Origin: Flavobacterium noncentrifugens
GTDB lineage: Bacteria > Bacteroidota > Bacteroidia > Flavobacteriales > Flavobacteriaceae
Reading direction: 5' to 3'
Assembly: GCF_900100375.1 (NCBI RefSeq)
Contig: NZ_FNEZ01000003.1
Coordinates: 406,183 to 470,182, forward strand
DNA length: 64,000 nucleotides
Shown here: piece by piece, positions 45,986-54,655 of the stretch
Numbering within the stretch: the first letter of the stretch is position 1
How the letters are laid out: every line of letters starts with the position of its first letter
Position numbers and translations under genes: made by a program
The notes under the pieces: model-generated
What the model was told of the DNA's origin: nothing
The model's database searches: none
Seen by the model: only the letters and a program-made list of their open reading frames with translations

Positions 45986-46429
45986 ATGGCTACAATCAAT
46001 CCTTACCTGACTTTTAACGGAAATTGCGAAAAAGCATTTCTTTTTTACCAATCGGTTTTCGGTGGCGAAATTCCGTATATGGGCCGTTTTATCGACATGC
46101 CGCCTATGGATGGTAAAACGATTAATCCTGAAGATGCCGAAAAGATCATGCATGTGAACCTTCCGATCAGCAAAGAAACGACACTTTATGGTAGCGATGC
46201 CACAACAGAATTCGGTGGAACCGTCACTGCCGGAAATAATTTTTCGATTACGGTAAATGTAGAAAGCAAGGAAGAAGCGGATAAAATTTTCAACGGACTT
46301 TCGGCTGGTGCCAATGTAAATATGCCGCTACACCAGTCTTTTTGGGGCGCTTATTTCGGAATGCTGACCGATCAGTTCGGAATCAACTGGATGGTAAATT
46401 ATGACGCACCGGGAGAACATTTGTCGTAA
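45986..46429 (+). CDS. VOC-fold protein, PhnB-like
   Basis: A 147-residue protein of the glyoxalase/bleomycin-resistance (VOC) superfamily, PhnB-like branch. The two beta-alpha-beta-beta-beta units are visible: INPYLTFNGNCEKAFLFYQSVFGG at the start and FGMLTDQFGINWMVN at the end. Members bind a metal or a small hydrophobic ligand, and the exact substrate is not predictable. A second VOC gene follows about 90 bp downstream but belongs to another subfamily, so it is not a recent duplication. Confidence 0.85.
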   Translation: MATINPYLTFNGNCEKAFLFYQSVFGGEIPYMGRFIDMPPMDGKTINPEDAEKIMHVNLPISKETTLYGSDATTEFGGTVTAGNNFSITVNVESKEEADKIFNGLSAGANVNMPLHQSFWGAYFGMLTDQFGINWMVNYDAPGEHLS

Positions 46430-46517
46430 TCACCCACGAAAATTGTTTTCGTTACACTTCTAAATCCTGATCATTTGGGTTAACTTTATCACATACAAAT
46501 CATTAAAAAATAAGATT

Positions 46518-46931
46518 ATGATAAAGCAACTCTGGATTAATTTGCCTGTAAAAAATGTCAGTGCATCGAAAGTATTTTTTACCAAACTCGGATTCACATT
46601 CAATTCCGGGCACGGCGATTCTGAAACTTCTGCCTGCCTGATCATTGACGAAAAGAAAACCGCCATCATGCTTTTTGAAGAAAGCCAATTAAAGGAATTT
46701 CTGATGAATGCCGTGACCGACACCAAAACCAGCAACGAAGTCATGATTTCTTTTAGCGCGGAAAGCAAAGAGCAAATTGATGAAATGGCCAAGAAAGCCG
46801 AAGATGCCGGTGCGAGCGTATTCTCAAAACCAGCCGACATACAGGGCTGGATGTACGGATTTGCTTTCGCAGATCTCGATGGCCACCGCTGGAACATGCT
46901 GTATATGGACATGGCGAAAATGCCGAAATAA
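46518..46931 (+). CDS. VOC-fold protein, glyoxalase-like
   Basis: A 137-residue VOC superfamily protein (QLWINLPVKNVSASKVFFTKLGF at the N-terminus, FAFADLDGHRWNMLYMD at the C-terminus). The His near the end of the DLDGHRWN motif is one of the usual metal ligands, and the terminal half aligns with extradiol-dioxygenase-like or lactoylglutathione-lyase-like small proteins. It has a weak promoter box (TAACTTTA) upstream. The function is not known. Confidence 0.85.
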   Translation: MIKQLWINLPVKNVSASKVFFTKLGFTFNSGHGDSETSACLIIDEKKTAIMLFEESQLKEFLMNAVTDTKTSNEVMISFSAESKEQIDEMAKKAEDAGASVFSKPADIQGWMYGFAFADLDGHRWNMLYMDMAKMPK

Positions 46932-47001
46932 TTAATAATGAACAATTGACAATGCTATTACGGCAATCTGCATCATTATCAATTATCCATTGTCAATTAA
47001 T
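46931..47001. repeat. AT-rich intergenic repeat with 11-bp inverted arms
   Basis: AATTGACAATG (46944-46954) is perfectly complementary to CATTGTCAATT (46988-46998), and further TAATAATG/CATTATCAATTAT words surround it. It is of the same word family as 6014, 14308 and 48290. Confidence 0.6.
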
Positions 47002-47010
47002 ACATTTCTT

Positions 47011-47691
47011 ATGAAAATAAAAATAGCCCTCACTGCTTTCCTGTTGATTATGGCAAAAAACGCAACTGCTCAAGATTGGGCAAACCTGAATCGTTTTAAA
47101 AACGAAAACACTGAATTGGCAGCTAAAGGCGTTGTGAAAAAAGGCGTCGTATTCATGGGTAACTCGATTACGGAAGGCTGGCTCAAAGCCGATCCTGATT
47201 TTTTCAGGTCAAATGCATACGTCAATCGCGGCATCGGCGGACAAACTACTCCGCAAATGCTGTTGCGCTTTCGCGCTGATGTGATCAATCTAAAACCCAC
47301 AGCAGTCGTCATTTTAGCGGGAACGAATGATATTGCCGGGAATACCGGGCCATCAACGCTCGAAATGATCACGGACAATATCGCCTCTATGGCAGAACTG
47401 GCTCAGGCCAATGGCATCAAAGTCATTTTATGTGCCGTGCTTCCCGCATTCAATTATCCGTGGAAACCCGGCCTTGAACCTGCACAAAAAATTGTCAGTT
47501 TAAATGAGATGATCAAAAGTTACGCAAAGCAACATCGTCTGCAATACATCGATTATCATTCGGCGATGAAAGACGAACGCAACGGACTCAAAAAAGAATT
47601 ATCAGAAGACGGCGTACATCCGAACAAAACCGGATATGGCATCATGAAACCATTGGCTGAAAAAGCGATCGCAGCAACACTCAAGCAATAA
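47011..47691 (+). CDS. exported SGNH/GDSL-family lipase or esterase
   Basis: A 226-residue hydrolase with an N-terminal signal peptide (ending KNATAQ). All four SGNH blocks are present: the nucleophile Ser52 in GNSITEGW, Gly in RGIGGQTT, Asn106 in AGTNDIAG, and Asp200/His203 in EDGVHPN. The sequence resembles platelet-activating-factor acetylhydrolase-like and carbohydrate-deacetylating GDSL enzymes. The start is set at ATG 47011; a TTG extension to 46990 runs into the repeat. An OsmC gene follows after 2 bp, so the two are co-transcribed. Confidence 0.88.
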   Translation: MKIKIALTAFLLIMAKNATAQDWANLNRFKNENTELAAKGVVKKGVVFMGNSITEGWLKADPDFFRSNAYVNRGIGGQTTPQMLLRFRADVINLKPTAVVILAGTNDIAGNTGPSTLEMITDNIASMAELAQANGIKVILCAVLPAFNYPWKPGLEPAQKIVSLNEMIKSYAKQHRLQYIDYHSAMKDERNGLKKELSEDGVHPNKTGYGIMKPLAEKAIAATLKQ

Positions 47692-47693
47692 TT

Positions 47694-48167
47694 ATGTCGG
47701 CACATTCTTATTCTTTAGAGATGAAATGGACGGGAAACCTCGGAACCGGAACTTCTCATTACCGCGCATACGAACGCAACCATACGATTTCATTCGAAAA
47801 CAAACCCGATCTTCAGGCTTCTGCCGATCCTACTTTTCGCGGCGACCCGACAAAATACAATCCCGAAGAATTGCTGCTCGCAGCGTTATCCGGCTGCCAC
47901 ATGATGAGTTTTCTGCATGTTTGTGTGAATGCAGGCGTGATTGTGACCGCGTATGAAGACCACGCCACCGGATCGATGACTGTAAATCCTGACGGAAGCG
48001 GGCATTTCACAGAAGTCATTTTGAATCCGCGTGTAACGGTCGCCGAAGAATCAATGCGGCAAAATCTTGATAAATTGCATTCCAAAGCGAACAAACTCTG
48101 CTTCATTGCAAATTCCTGTAATTTTCCAATATTGCACAAGGCAACATCCAAAACAGAAACAATATAA
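47694..48167 (+). CDS. OsmC-family peroxiredoxin
   Basis: A 157-residue cytosolic OsmC/Ohr-like protein that reduces organic hydroperoxides. The two redox cysteines are present as Cys68 in ALSGCHMMSF and Cys142 in NSCNFPI, with the Glu of NPEELLLAAL that assists the first one. The pattern fits the OsmC branch (SHYRAYERNH) more than Ohr. It follows the GDSL gene by 2 bp and ends in a strong terminator. Confidence 0.9.
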   Translation: MSAHSYSLEMKWTGNLGTGTSHYRAYERNHTISFENKPDLQASADPTFRGDPTKYNPEELLLAALSGCHMMSFLHVCVNAGVIVTAYEDHATGSMTVNPDGSGHFTEVILNPRVTVAEESMRQNLDKLHSKANKLCFIANSCNFPILHKATSKTETI

Positions 48168-48170
48168 AAC

Positions 48171-48204
48171 AAAAAAATCCCGGTCGCTAAACCGGGATTT
48201 TTTA
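48171..48204 (+). terminator. terminator after the OsmC gene
   Basis: AAAAAATCCCGGT and ACCGGGATTTTTT form a perfect 13-bp stem with a 6-nt loop. Confidence 0.93.
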
Positions 48205-48289
48205 CTCAATAAGTATCAGAAATAATTTTGAACACTATAACCAATACATTTTTATATTTTAATGAATTCGATAAGTTTCCACAACGAAT

Positions 48290-48325
48290 GTCATTATTAA
48301 TTATTCATTGTCAATTGTTAATTAA
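48290..48325. repeat. AT-rich intergenic repeat near the sucC stop
   Basis: TTATTAATTATTCATTGTC followed by AATTGTTAATTAA uses the same words as the other AT-rich repeats. It overlaps the last codon of sucC. Confidence 0.5.
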
Positions 48326-49515
48326 CTCAAAGCTGCCTTCACCTGATCTGCCGCTTCCTGAAATTGTGTTGCAGATAAAATCGGCATTCCAGAGTTGTCG
48401 ATCAGTTCTTTTGCAATTTCGGCATTCGTTCCCTGCAAACGAACGATGATCGGCACTTTAATGGCGTCGCCCATGTTTTTATAAGCATCAACAACACCTT
48501 GGGCCACTCTGTCGCAACGAACGATTCCTCCAAAAATATTGATCAGGATCGCTTTTACATTCGGGTCTTTCAAAATGATGCGGAAAGCCAGTTCCACACG
48601 TTTGGCATCAGCAGTTCCTCCTACGTCCAGGAAGTTTGCCGGCTCAAAACCTGCATATTTGATCAAATCCATCGTCGCCATCGCAAGTCCGGCACCGTTT
48701 ACCATACAACCTACCGTTCCGTCAAGATCCACATAATTCAAACCAGCCGCTTTCGCTTCTACTTCAATTGGATTTTCTTCACGGATGTCGCGCATTTCTG
48801 CATATTTCGGGTGTCTGTACAAAGCGTTGTCATCCAAATTTACTTTGGCATCCACGGCGATAATTTTGTTGTCAGACGTCTTCAAAACCGGGTTGATCTC
48901 AAACATCGAAGCATCGCAACCAACGTAAGCATTGTACAAAGCCGGAACGAAAGCCGTCATTTCTTTAAACGCAGCGCCCGAAAGCCCTAAGTTAAAAGCA
49001 ATTCTTCTTACCTGGAAAGCCTGCAAACCTGCGGCAGGATCGATTTCTTCCGTAAAGATTAAATGAGGTGTGTGCTCAGCAACTTCCTCGATATCCATTC
49101 CACCTTCAGTAGAATACATGATCATGTTGCGTCCTTTTCCACGGTTCAGTAAAACCGACATATAAAATTCAGATGTTTCGCTTTCCCCAGGATAATAAAC
49201 ATCCTCAGCAACCAAAACTTTGTGTACTTTTTTACCTTCAGCCGAAGTTTGTGGCGTGATCAACTGCATTCCAATGATCTGTTCTGCAATTTCTTCAACC
49301 TGTTGCAGGTTTTTCGCAAGCTTTACACCGCCGCCTTTTCCGCGTCCTCCGGCGTGAACCTGTGCTTTGATCACATGCCATCCTGTTCCGGTTTCAGCTG
49401 TTAATTGTTTAGCAGCAGCAACCGCTTCCTGTGGATTATTTGCCACATAGCCGCGCTGTACTTTTACGCCATAACTGGCCAATATCTCTTTTCCCTGGTA
49501 TTCGTGTATATCCAT
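48322..49515 (-). CDS. sucC: succinyl-CoA ligase [ADP-forming] subunit beta
   Basis: ATP-grasp subunit of the TCA-cycle enzyme that makes ATP (or GTP) from succinyl-CoA. At 397 residues it is the normal length (388 in E. coli). The opening MDIHEYQGKEILASYGV, the ATP-grasp domain with KAQVHAGGRGKGGGVK, and the C-terminal ligase domain with NIFGGIVRCD and LQGTNAEIAKEL are all present. sucD is not adjacent, which is common in flavobacteria. A complete -7 box lies 30 bp upstream. Confidence 0.97.
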   Translation of the reverse strand: MDIHEYQGKEILASYGVKVQRGYVANNPQEAVAAAKQLTAETGTGWHVIKAQVHAGGRGKGGGVKLAKNLQQVEEIAEQIIGMQLITPQTSAEGKKVHKVLVAEDVYYPGESETSEFYMSVLLNRGKGRNMIMYSTEGGMDIEEVAEHTPHLIFTEEIDPAAGLQAFQVRRIAFNLGLSGAAFKEMTAFVPALYNAYVGCDASMFEINPVLKTSDNKIIAVDAKVNLDDNALYRHPKYAEMRDIREENPIEVEAKAAGLNYVDLDGTVGCMVNGAGLAMATMDLIKYAGFEPANFLDVGGTADAKRVELAFRIILKDPNVKAILINIFGGIVRCDRVAQGVVDAYKNMGDAIKVPIIVRLQGTNAEIAKELIDNSGMPILSATQFQEAADQVKAALS

Positions 49516-49545
49516 AATGAAGTATTTGACTTTTTAAAAGTGCCA

Positions 49546-49553
49546 CAAAAGTA
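49546..49553 (-). promoter_or_regulatory. sucC promoter -7 box
   Basis: TACTTTTG on the minus strand, 30 bp before the start codon. Confidence 0.6.
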
Positions 49554-49611
49554 ACGAATTCGGATTAATCCATAAAGAGAAAATCGCATTAATTTCAGGC
49601 AAGTATTTTGA

Positions 49612-49694
49612 TTTTTCAGGAGCTGGTTCCTGCTGTCTGCTGTATCTTTTGTTCCATTGCATTCCACAAAAGGATGCCGCTTCCATCAGGGCTA
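49612..49694 (-). repeat. TAGCCC...poly-A intergenic element, copy 4 (inverted)
   Basis: Read on the minus strand it starts TAGCCCTGATGGAAGCGG. It has the inner arm ATCCTTTTGT pairing with ACAAAAGAT around a GGAATGCAATGG core shared with copy 2, and ends CAGCTCCTG plus poly-A. It lies in the 357-bp divergent gap between sucC and lysA. Outside it and the two promoters that gap is AT-rich with nothing else seen. Confidence 0.82.
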
Positions 49695-49825
49695 TGGCAT
49701 CATGTTTCAAAATGGAATTTGATCTAACGACAATATTTAAACTTCAACCTGGAAATTATTAAATATTCAATCTCCTTTAAAAATTTTGTCAAATCGATAT
49801 AAATCACAAATTCTTATGAATTGTT

Positions 49826-49856
49826 TTGGAAGTGCGCCTTTCGAATAATAGTTTTG
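49826..49856 (+). promoter_or_regulatory. lysA promoter
   Basis: TTG (49826-49828), a 20-bp spacer and TAGTTTTG (49849-49856), 16 bp before the start codon. Confidence 0.65.
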
Positions 49857-49872
49857 TGTAAAATCTTAAAAA

Positions 49873-51078
49873 ATGCAACCCAAAGAATTAGTCCAGTTAG
49901 CAGAGCAGTTTGGCAGTCCTTTATACGTTTACGACGCCGACAAAATCAAATTCCAGTACAACCGTTTAACAAGCGCTTTCTCAAAGGTGAAGCAACTGCG
50001 CGTGAATTATGCGGTCAAGGCATTGTCGAATGTAGCGGTTCTGCAATTGCTAAAATCAATGGGCTCGGGTTTGGACACGGTTTCGATCCAGGAAGTCCAG
50101 CTTGGCTTGCACGCAGGTTTTCCACTTGAAAAAATCATTTATACACCAAACGGAGTGTCTTTTGAAGAAATTGAAGAAGTCGCCACACTCGGCGTTCAGA
50201 TCAATATTGACAACCTTTCGGTACTCGAGCATTTCGGCACCAAACACCCGAAAGTGCCGGTTTGCATCCGCATCAATCCGCACGTCATGGCAGGTGGGAA
50301 TACGAATATTTCTGTTGGCCACATCGACAGCAAATTCGGGATTTCGATCCATCAGTTGCCGCATCTGCTCCGGATTGTTGAAAATACAGGCATGCACATC
50401 AACGGCATCCACATGCATACAGGTTCTGATATTCTGGATATTGAAGTCTTTTTATACGCAGCAGAAATCCTTTTCGACACCGCAAAACATTTCAAAGAAC
50501 TGGATTTTCTGGATTTTGGAAGCGGATTTAAAGTACCCTACAAAAAAGACGACATCGAAACCGACATTGAAGAACTCGGTAAAAAACTTTCTAAACGTTT
50601 TAATGCGTTTGAAAAAGAATACGGCCGCGAACTCACATTGGCCTTTGAGCCCGGAAAATTCCTCGTCAGCGAATCCGGATTTTTCCTTGCAAAAGTCAAT
50701 GTTGTGAAGCAAACGACCTCAACCGTTTTTGCCGGGATCGACAGCGGTTTCAACCATTTGATCCGCCCCATGTTTTACGGTTCGCAGCACCATATAGAAA
50801 ATATTTCGAACCCAAAGGGTAAAGAACGTTTTTACTCGGTTGTAGGTTATATCTGTGAAACCGATACCTTTGCAAACAACCGCAAAATTGCCGAAATAAA
50901 AGAAGGTGATTTGTTGTGTTTCAGGAACGCCGGTGCGTATTGTTTTTCGATGGCGTCAAATTACAATTCGCGTTACAAACCCGCAGAAGTGCTGTGGATT
51001 GACGGAAAAGGCATACTCATCCGCGAACGCGAAACGTTTGAAGATTTATTGAAGAATCAGGTAATGATAGAATTGTGA
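49873..51078 (+). CDS. lysA: diaminopimelate decarboxylase
   Basis: PLP enzyme of the fold type III (alanine racemase-like) group that decarboxylates meso-diaminopimelate to lysine. The 401-residue protein has the PLP lysine Lys49 in NYAVKALSN, the HMHTGSDILD and FGSGFKVPY phosphate-binding loops, the EPGKFLVSESG motif, and the C-terminal active-site Cys in YICETDTF followed by NAGAYCFSMASNYNSR. It stands alone with its own promoter and is convergent with the secreted-protein pair 4 bp downstream. Confidence 0.94.
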   Translation: MQPKELVQLAEQFGSPLYVYDADKIKFQYNRLTSAFSKVKQLRVNYAVKALSNVAVLQLLKSMGSGLDTVSIQEVQLGLHAGFPLEKIIYTPNGVSFEEIEEVATLGVQINIDNLSVLEHFGTKHPKVPVCIRINPHVMAGGNTNISVGHIDSKFGISIHQLPHLLRIVENTGMHINGIHMHTGSDILDIEVFLYAAEILFDTAKHFKELDFLDFGSGFKVPYKKDDIETDIEELGKKLSKRFNAFEKEYGRELTLAFEPGKFLVSESGFFLAKVNVVKQTTSTVFAGIDSGFNHLIRPMFYGSQHHIENISNPKGKERFYSVVGYICETDTFANNRKIAEIKEGDLLCFRNAGAYCFSMASNYNSRYKPAEVLWIDGKGILIRERETFEDLLKNQVMIEL

Positions 51079-51082
51079 TTGT

Positions 51083-52474
51083 TTAATCTGTCCAAATTGT
51101 ATTTCCGTTATTGATCAAAGTTTGCTTGTCAATAATTCCCTGGCCTGTAGGCGGTGCTGGTGTACTTTGGGTAATAGACAAACGATTCCCTGAAGTTACC
51201 TGAAGGTGTAACATCTTGTCTAGCAAATAATTCACCTGCGAACTTGGAAAAAGATTGCCATAGACATCTATGTTATTTACAGTGTTAAGATACCCTGTAT
51301 AAAGAGGAATTGACAGATTGGTCAAACTGATATTCCCTACAATAAAAAAAGAGCTTACACTTTTAAATTTAGGAAAATTAATTAATGTGAGTACACTGTT
51401 ACTATCTATGGACAGCTGTCCTGAGATTTCAAACTCTGGTAAATTTAAGTTTTGCAATCCGGTGTCGGATATCCTGAAACTACCACAATTTTTGAAAGCC
51501 TGGAGTGACAAAGTGACAAGATTTGGGCTTCCTAATATATCAAAATTTCCAATATCTCTCACTACAGGCATTTCAATGAATACCAAAGATGCGTTATATG
51601 AAATGGAAACAGTGCCGTTTCCTGAAGCCAATCCGTAAACTGCTTGCTCGTAAACCGGCATCGAAACTGATTGTAAGGAGTTATTGGTCCTGATGGAAAT
51701 TGTCGAAGAGGTTTTCAGTGACGGAAACGTGAGATGCTGCAAGGACCCATTATTCATTAAGATTGTAGTATCATATACTTTTTGCAAAGCATCAAAGTTT
51801 AAAGTATTCAACGATGCATTTCCTGAAATTTCAATGTCTTTGTAAACAAATTTCAATTGTCCTAAATTTAGAGTATTTAATGCCCCATTGTTAATTACTT
51901 TTAGCGTAAGTAAGTTATCTATCGTACTCAAATCCAACGTGGTCAATTCAGTCGTATTCAAAACATAAATATTTTCTGTATTTGGGCCAAATTCTTTTGA
52001 CAATCGTTCCCTCGCCTGCGTGTCAGTAATGTCTCCTGTAAGGTAAATTGTAGACTTTCCTTGTGGCTTACTATTTTCTGCATACAGCGCAAATGGTACA
52101 CTCAACAACTCGCTTGTTCCCGCGATTGAATAATTTGAACCGCCATTCGGATCGGTTTCTGTCTTTACGAAAAAGGGAGCATTTGCCCAATTGATCGCAT
52201 TAAATGCGCCGGTTTGAGGAGATCCGCCTCCAATTTCAATTGACATCAATCCATTGACATTCGTAGTAACCAGATGCGTTTCTGCATATACGACCGCACC
52301 CGAAACCGATCCACTAAGGATACTGATGCGCACGCCAACAGGCACGTTTGCCACTAAGCTTCCCGACGCATTTCTGACAACTGCCTGATAGCTCATTTTT
52401 TGTGGTGCTTGTGCAAAGGCATTGGCAAATGCGAAAAACATCAGTACTAAAGCGAGCTTAAAGATTTTTTTCAT
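51083..52474 (-). CDS. secreted protein, tail-fibre-like N-terminus and L-domain-like repeats
   Basis: A 463-residue exported protein with a signal peptide (ending FANAFAQ). Residues 25-135 are a module common in Bacteroidota secreted proteins: MSYQAVVRNASGSLVANVPV, then TNVNGLMSIEIGGG, then SVPFALYAENS. Residues about 170-420 are a beta-helical leucine-rich region of repeating SLQHLTFPSL / NLVTLSLQAF units, similar to receptor L-domain or BspA-like surface repeats. No T9SS sorting domain is obvious at the C-terminus. The gene is 3 bp after a small T9SS type A gene. The function is unknown; a surface-binding role is inferred. Confidence 0.78.
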   Translation of the reverse strand: MKKIFKLALVLMFFAFANAFAQAPQKMSYQAVVRNASGSLVANVPVGVRISILSGSVSGAVVYAETHLVTTNVNGLMSIEIGGGSPQTGAFNAINWANAPFFVKTETDPNGGSNYSIAGTSELLSVPFALYAENSKPQGKSTIYLTGDITDTQARERLSKEFGPNTENIYVLNTTELTTLDLSTIDNLLTLKVINNGALNTLNLGQLKFVYKDIEISGNASLNTLNFDALQKVYDTTILMNNGSLQHLTFPSLKTSSTISIRTNNSLQSVSMPVYEQAVYGLASGNGTVSISYNASLVFIEMPVVRDIGNFDILGSPNLVTLSLQAFKNCGSFRISDTGLQNLNLPEFEISGQLSIDSNSVLTLINFPKFKSVSSFFIVGNISLTNLSIPLYTGYLNTVNNIDVYGNLFPSSQVNYLLDKMLHLQVTSGNRLSITQSTPAPPTGQGIIDKQTLINNGNTIWTD

Positions 52475-52477
52475 GCG

Positions 52478-52948
52478 TTATTTTTTTAGGATTTTAAAAG
52501 TTTTTATGGTGCTTTTCTGATCTGAAATGGCCAGCAGGTAAATTCCCGGCTGTAAATTTTCCATTGGAACAGCTGTTTGCAAACTGTTTATTATGGATTT
52601 TTTAATAATGATCCGACCATTGATATCATACAATTCGAATTGTAAATCTTCTCTTAGAGATGCCATTTCAATCTGCAATTGACCGGCGGTCGGATTTGGA
52701 TATGCGGTGATTGCAATCGCAGCAGGAACAAAATCTTCAAATCCCAAAACCATAATTTCAAAAGGCTGCTGCAATCCTTCGATAATGTTTTTATCCGAGC
52801 TGTCCAATTGATGGTAGCCGATCTGCCCGATCGAATAAGCCACTGACCCGCTCCCGCCAACAGCATTTCCACCAGCAGCGACAACATTTTCCTGTGCTTG
52901 GATCACAATTGAAACAAATGAAAGCAATATTGATAGTTTGTATTTCAT
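52478..52948 (-). CDS. small T9SS type A sorting-domain protein
   Basis: A 156-residue exported protein with a signal peptide (ending SIVIQAQ). A short N-terminal motif, AGGNAVGGSGSVAYSIGQIG, is one I have seen before in Bacteroidota proteins. A type A T9SS sorting domain fills the second half (ITAYPNPTAGQLQIE, ELYDINGRII, MENLQPGIYLLAI). The start is set at ATG 52948; the frame can be extended to 52966. It leads a two-gene operon with the L-domain-like protein. The exposed N-terminal portion is only about 60 residues. Confidence 0.85.
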   Translation of the reverse strand: MKYKLSILLSFVSIVIQAQENVVAAGGNAVGGSGSVAYSIGQIGYHQLDSSDKNIIEGLQQPFEIMVLGFEDFVPAAIAITAYPNPTAGQLQIEMASLREDLQFELYDINGRIIIKKSIINSLQTAVPMENLQPGIYLLAISDQKSTIKTFKILKK

Positions 52949-53072
52949 GCGCTTAAAATTAATCAAAATCCGTGTAAATGAAAGTTTTAAAGCACCAAAG
53001 AAAAAATAAAACTAAATCTTGTTAGGCATTTTAAAATAATAAACTCTTAACACATTTCCTTCGGATGTTTTT

Positions 53073-53080
53073 TATCTTTG
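53073..53080 (+). promoter_or_regulatory. alkaline phosphatase promoter -7 box
   Basis: TATCTTTG, 27 bp before the start at 53108. No pho-box was recognised. Confidence 0.6.
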
Positions 53081-53107
53081 AATTCCTTTTAAAAACTTAA
53101 ATTTCAA

Positions 53108-54526
53108 ATGAACAGAAGAAAGTTTTTCCGCAACGGCTCACTCGCAGCCCTTGGTTCAGCCCTCATCAACCCTTTAGACGTTTTTGGAAAATCGCAGGAT
53201 TTTGATCTGTCTGGCAGAAATAAAAAAGCCAAGAACATCATTTTCCTCGTCAGCGACGGCATGAGCACCGGAACATTGAATATGGCCGATTTGTTCCTGA
53301 ACCGAAAATTCGGAAAAGGCAGCAACTGGATCCAATTGTATAAAGACAACCGCGTCTCGCGTGCTTTGATGGACACGGCTTCTGCAAGCTCGATCGTCAC
53401 CGATTCGTCGGCAGGAAGCTCTTCGTGGGGCGGCGGCGTTCGTGTTCCGAATGGTTCGCTGAACGTTGGTGCCAACGGAGAAACGTATCTTCCGATTCTG
53501 CAAAAATTTAAAAAAGCCGGAAAAATGGCGGGTTGCGTGACGACCGTTCCGATCACACATGCCACTCCGGCCGGATTCTGCGTCAACAGCAAAAGCCGAA
53601 ACAGCCAGGAAGACATCGCGGCGCAATACCTCGATTTGGGTTTTGACATCATGATGGGCGGCGGAAACCAGTATTTTGCTTCGGATAAACGAAAAGACAA
53701 AAAAGACATGTATGCGGCCTATGCTTCTAAAGGCTATCAGGTAGTGAAAACGCGCGCAGAAATGATGGCAGCATCATTGGACAAACCTGTGATTGGTGTT
53801 TTTGCAGACGATGCTTTGCCGTATTATGTGGACAGAAACAACGATGCAGATTTAAAAAACAGCGTGCCTTCTCTTGCCGAAATGGCACAGAAAGCGATCG
53901 ATCGGATGAAAAACAACCCCAAAGGATTTGTCCTTCAAATTGAAAGCGGAAAAGTCGACTGGGCGGCGCATGCAAATGACATCGGCGGATTGATCAACGA
54001 CCAGATCGAGTTTGACGAAGCTATTAAAATCGCGATTGAATTTGCCGAAAAAGACAAAGAGACTTTGGTCATCATCACTACCGATCACGGAAACGCAAAT
54101 CCGGGCATCATTTATGGAAAAGAGGCGAATGCGAATTTCGACAGCATCCAGAAATACACCAGAACAAACGAATGGATTTTAAATGCGATTCACGCCGATT
54201 CGTCGGTGGCACAGGTTCGTGAAATTATTGATGCTGCGAACGGCGGAACGATTTCAGAAGATGATGCAAGAGCGGTATTGTCCTATTATGACGGATTGCA
54301 CAAAGAAGATGGCGGCTTGTACAATTACAAAAAACTGCCGTTTAAAGCATTTTCAGAGATGCAGAAAAAATCAAACTCAGTAGGCTGGATCAGCATGGAC
54401 CATTCGGCTGATTATGTCGAATTGGCGATGTTTGGCCCAGGAAGTGAATTGTTGAAGCCTTTTGTAAAGAATACAGATTTGCATTACCTGATGTTGCAGG
54501 CTGCGGAAGTGGAGAATAAGTTTTGA
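53108..54526 (+). CDS. Tat-exported alkaline phosphatase (PhoA superfamily)
   Basis: A 472-residue phosphomonoesterase. The N-terminus has a twin-arginine signal (MNRRKFFRNGSLAALGSALI), which suggests folding and metal loading before export. The metal ligand Asp50 lies in FLVSDGMS, and the nucleophile Ser100 lies in VTDSSAGSSSWGGG, where E. coli PhoA has TDSAASATA. Further ligands are in IESGKVDWAAHAND, TTDHGN and SMDHSADYVE. Members of this branch supply phosphate. Regulation by phosphate is likely but no box was seen. It ends in a terminator flanked by an inverted repeat. Confidence 0.92.
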   Translation: MNRRKFFRNGSLAALGSALINPLDVFGKSQDFDLSGRNKKAKNIIFLVSDGMSTGTLNMADLFLNRKFGKGSNWIQLYKDNRVSRALMDTASASSIVTDSSAGSSSWGGGVRVPNGSLNVGANGETYLPILQKFKKAGKMAGCVTTVPITHATPAGFCVNSKSRNSQEDIAAQYLDLGFDIMMGGGNQYFASDKRKDKKDMYAAYASKGYQVVKTRAEMMAASLDKPVIGVFADDALPYYVDRNNDADLKNSVPSLAEMAQKAIDRMKNNPKGFVLQIESGKVDWAAHANDIGGLINDQIEFDEAIKIAIEFAEKDKETLVIITTDHGNANPGIIYGKEANANFDSIQKYTRTNEWILNAIHADSSVAQVREIIDAANGGTISEDDARAVLSYYDGLHKEDGGLYNYKKLPFKAFSEMQKKSNSVGWISMDHSADYVELAMFGPGSELLKPFVKNTDLHYLMLQAAEVENKF

Positions 54527-54539
54527 GTTTTTTGAGTTC

Positions 54540-54650
54540 CAAAGTAGCAAAGTGAAATAAAAAAAAGCGTCCAACATACATTGAACGCTTTTTTTTATAC
54601 ATGATCTGAAAAACTTTATAACTCTGCTACTTTGCTACTTTGCTACTTCG
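54540..54650. repeat. inverted tandem octamer repeat around a terminator
   Basis: CAAAGTAGCAAAGT (54540-54553) is perfectly complementary to ACTTTGCTACTTTG (54629-54642). The right arm is part of three tandem GCTACTTT-type octamers. The phosphatase terminator sits in the loop. Confidence 0.7.
54561..54596. terminator. terminator between phosphatase and OmpA-family genes
   Basis: AGCGTCCAA and TTGAACGCT pair with one mismatch, with an A-run before and a run of T after. It serves both convergent genes. Confidence 0.85.
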
Positions 54651-54655
54651 CAACT

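Noticed and set aside
45986..46931. Two VOC genes as a recent tandem duplication
   Set aside because: The two proteins share only the general fold and have different conserved motifs.
49516..49872. Riboswitch upstream of lysA
   Set aside because: The promoter lies only 16 bp before the start codon, leaving no room for a leader; the remaining gap is explained by a dispersed repeat and the sucC promoter.
54620..54650. Possible CRISPR-like tandem repeats
   Set aside because: The units are 8 bp with no unique spacers and no cas genes are in the window.
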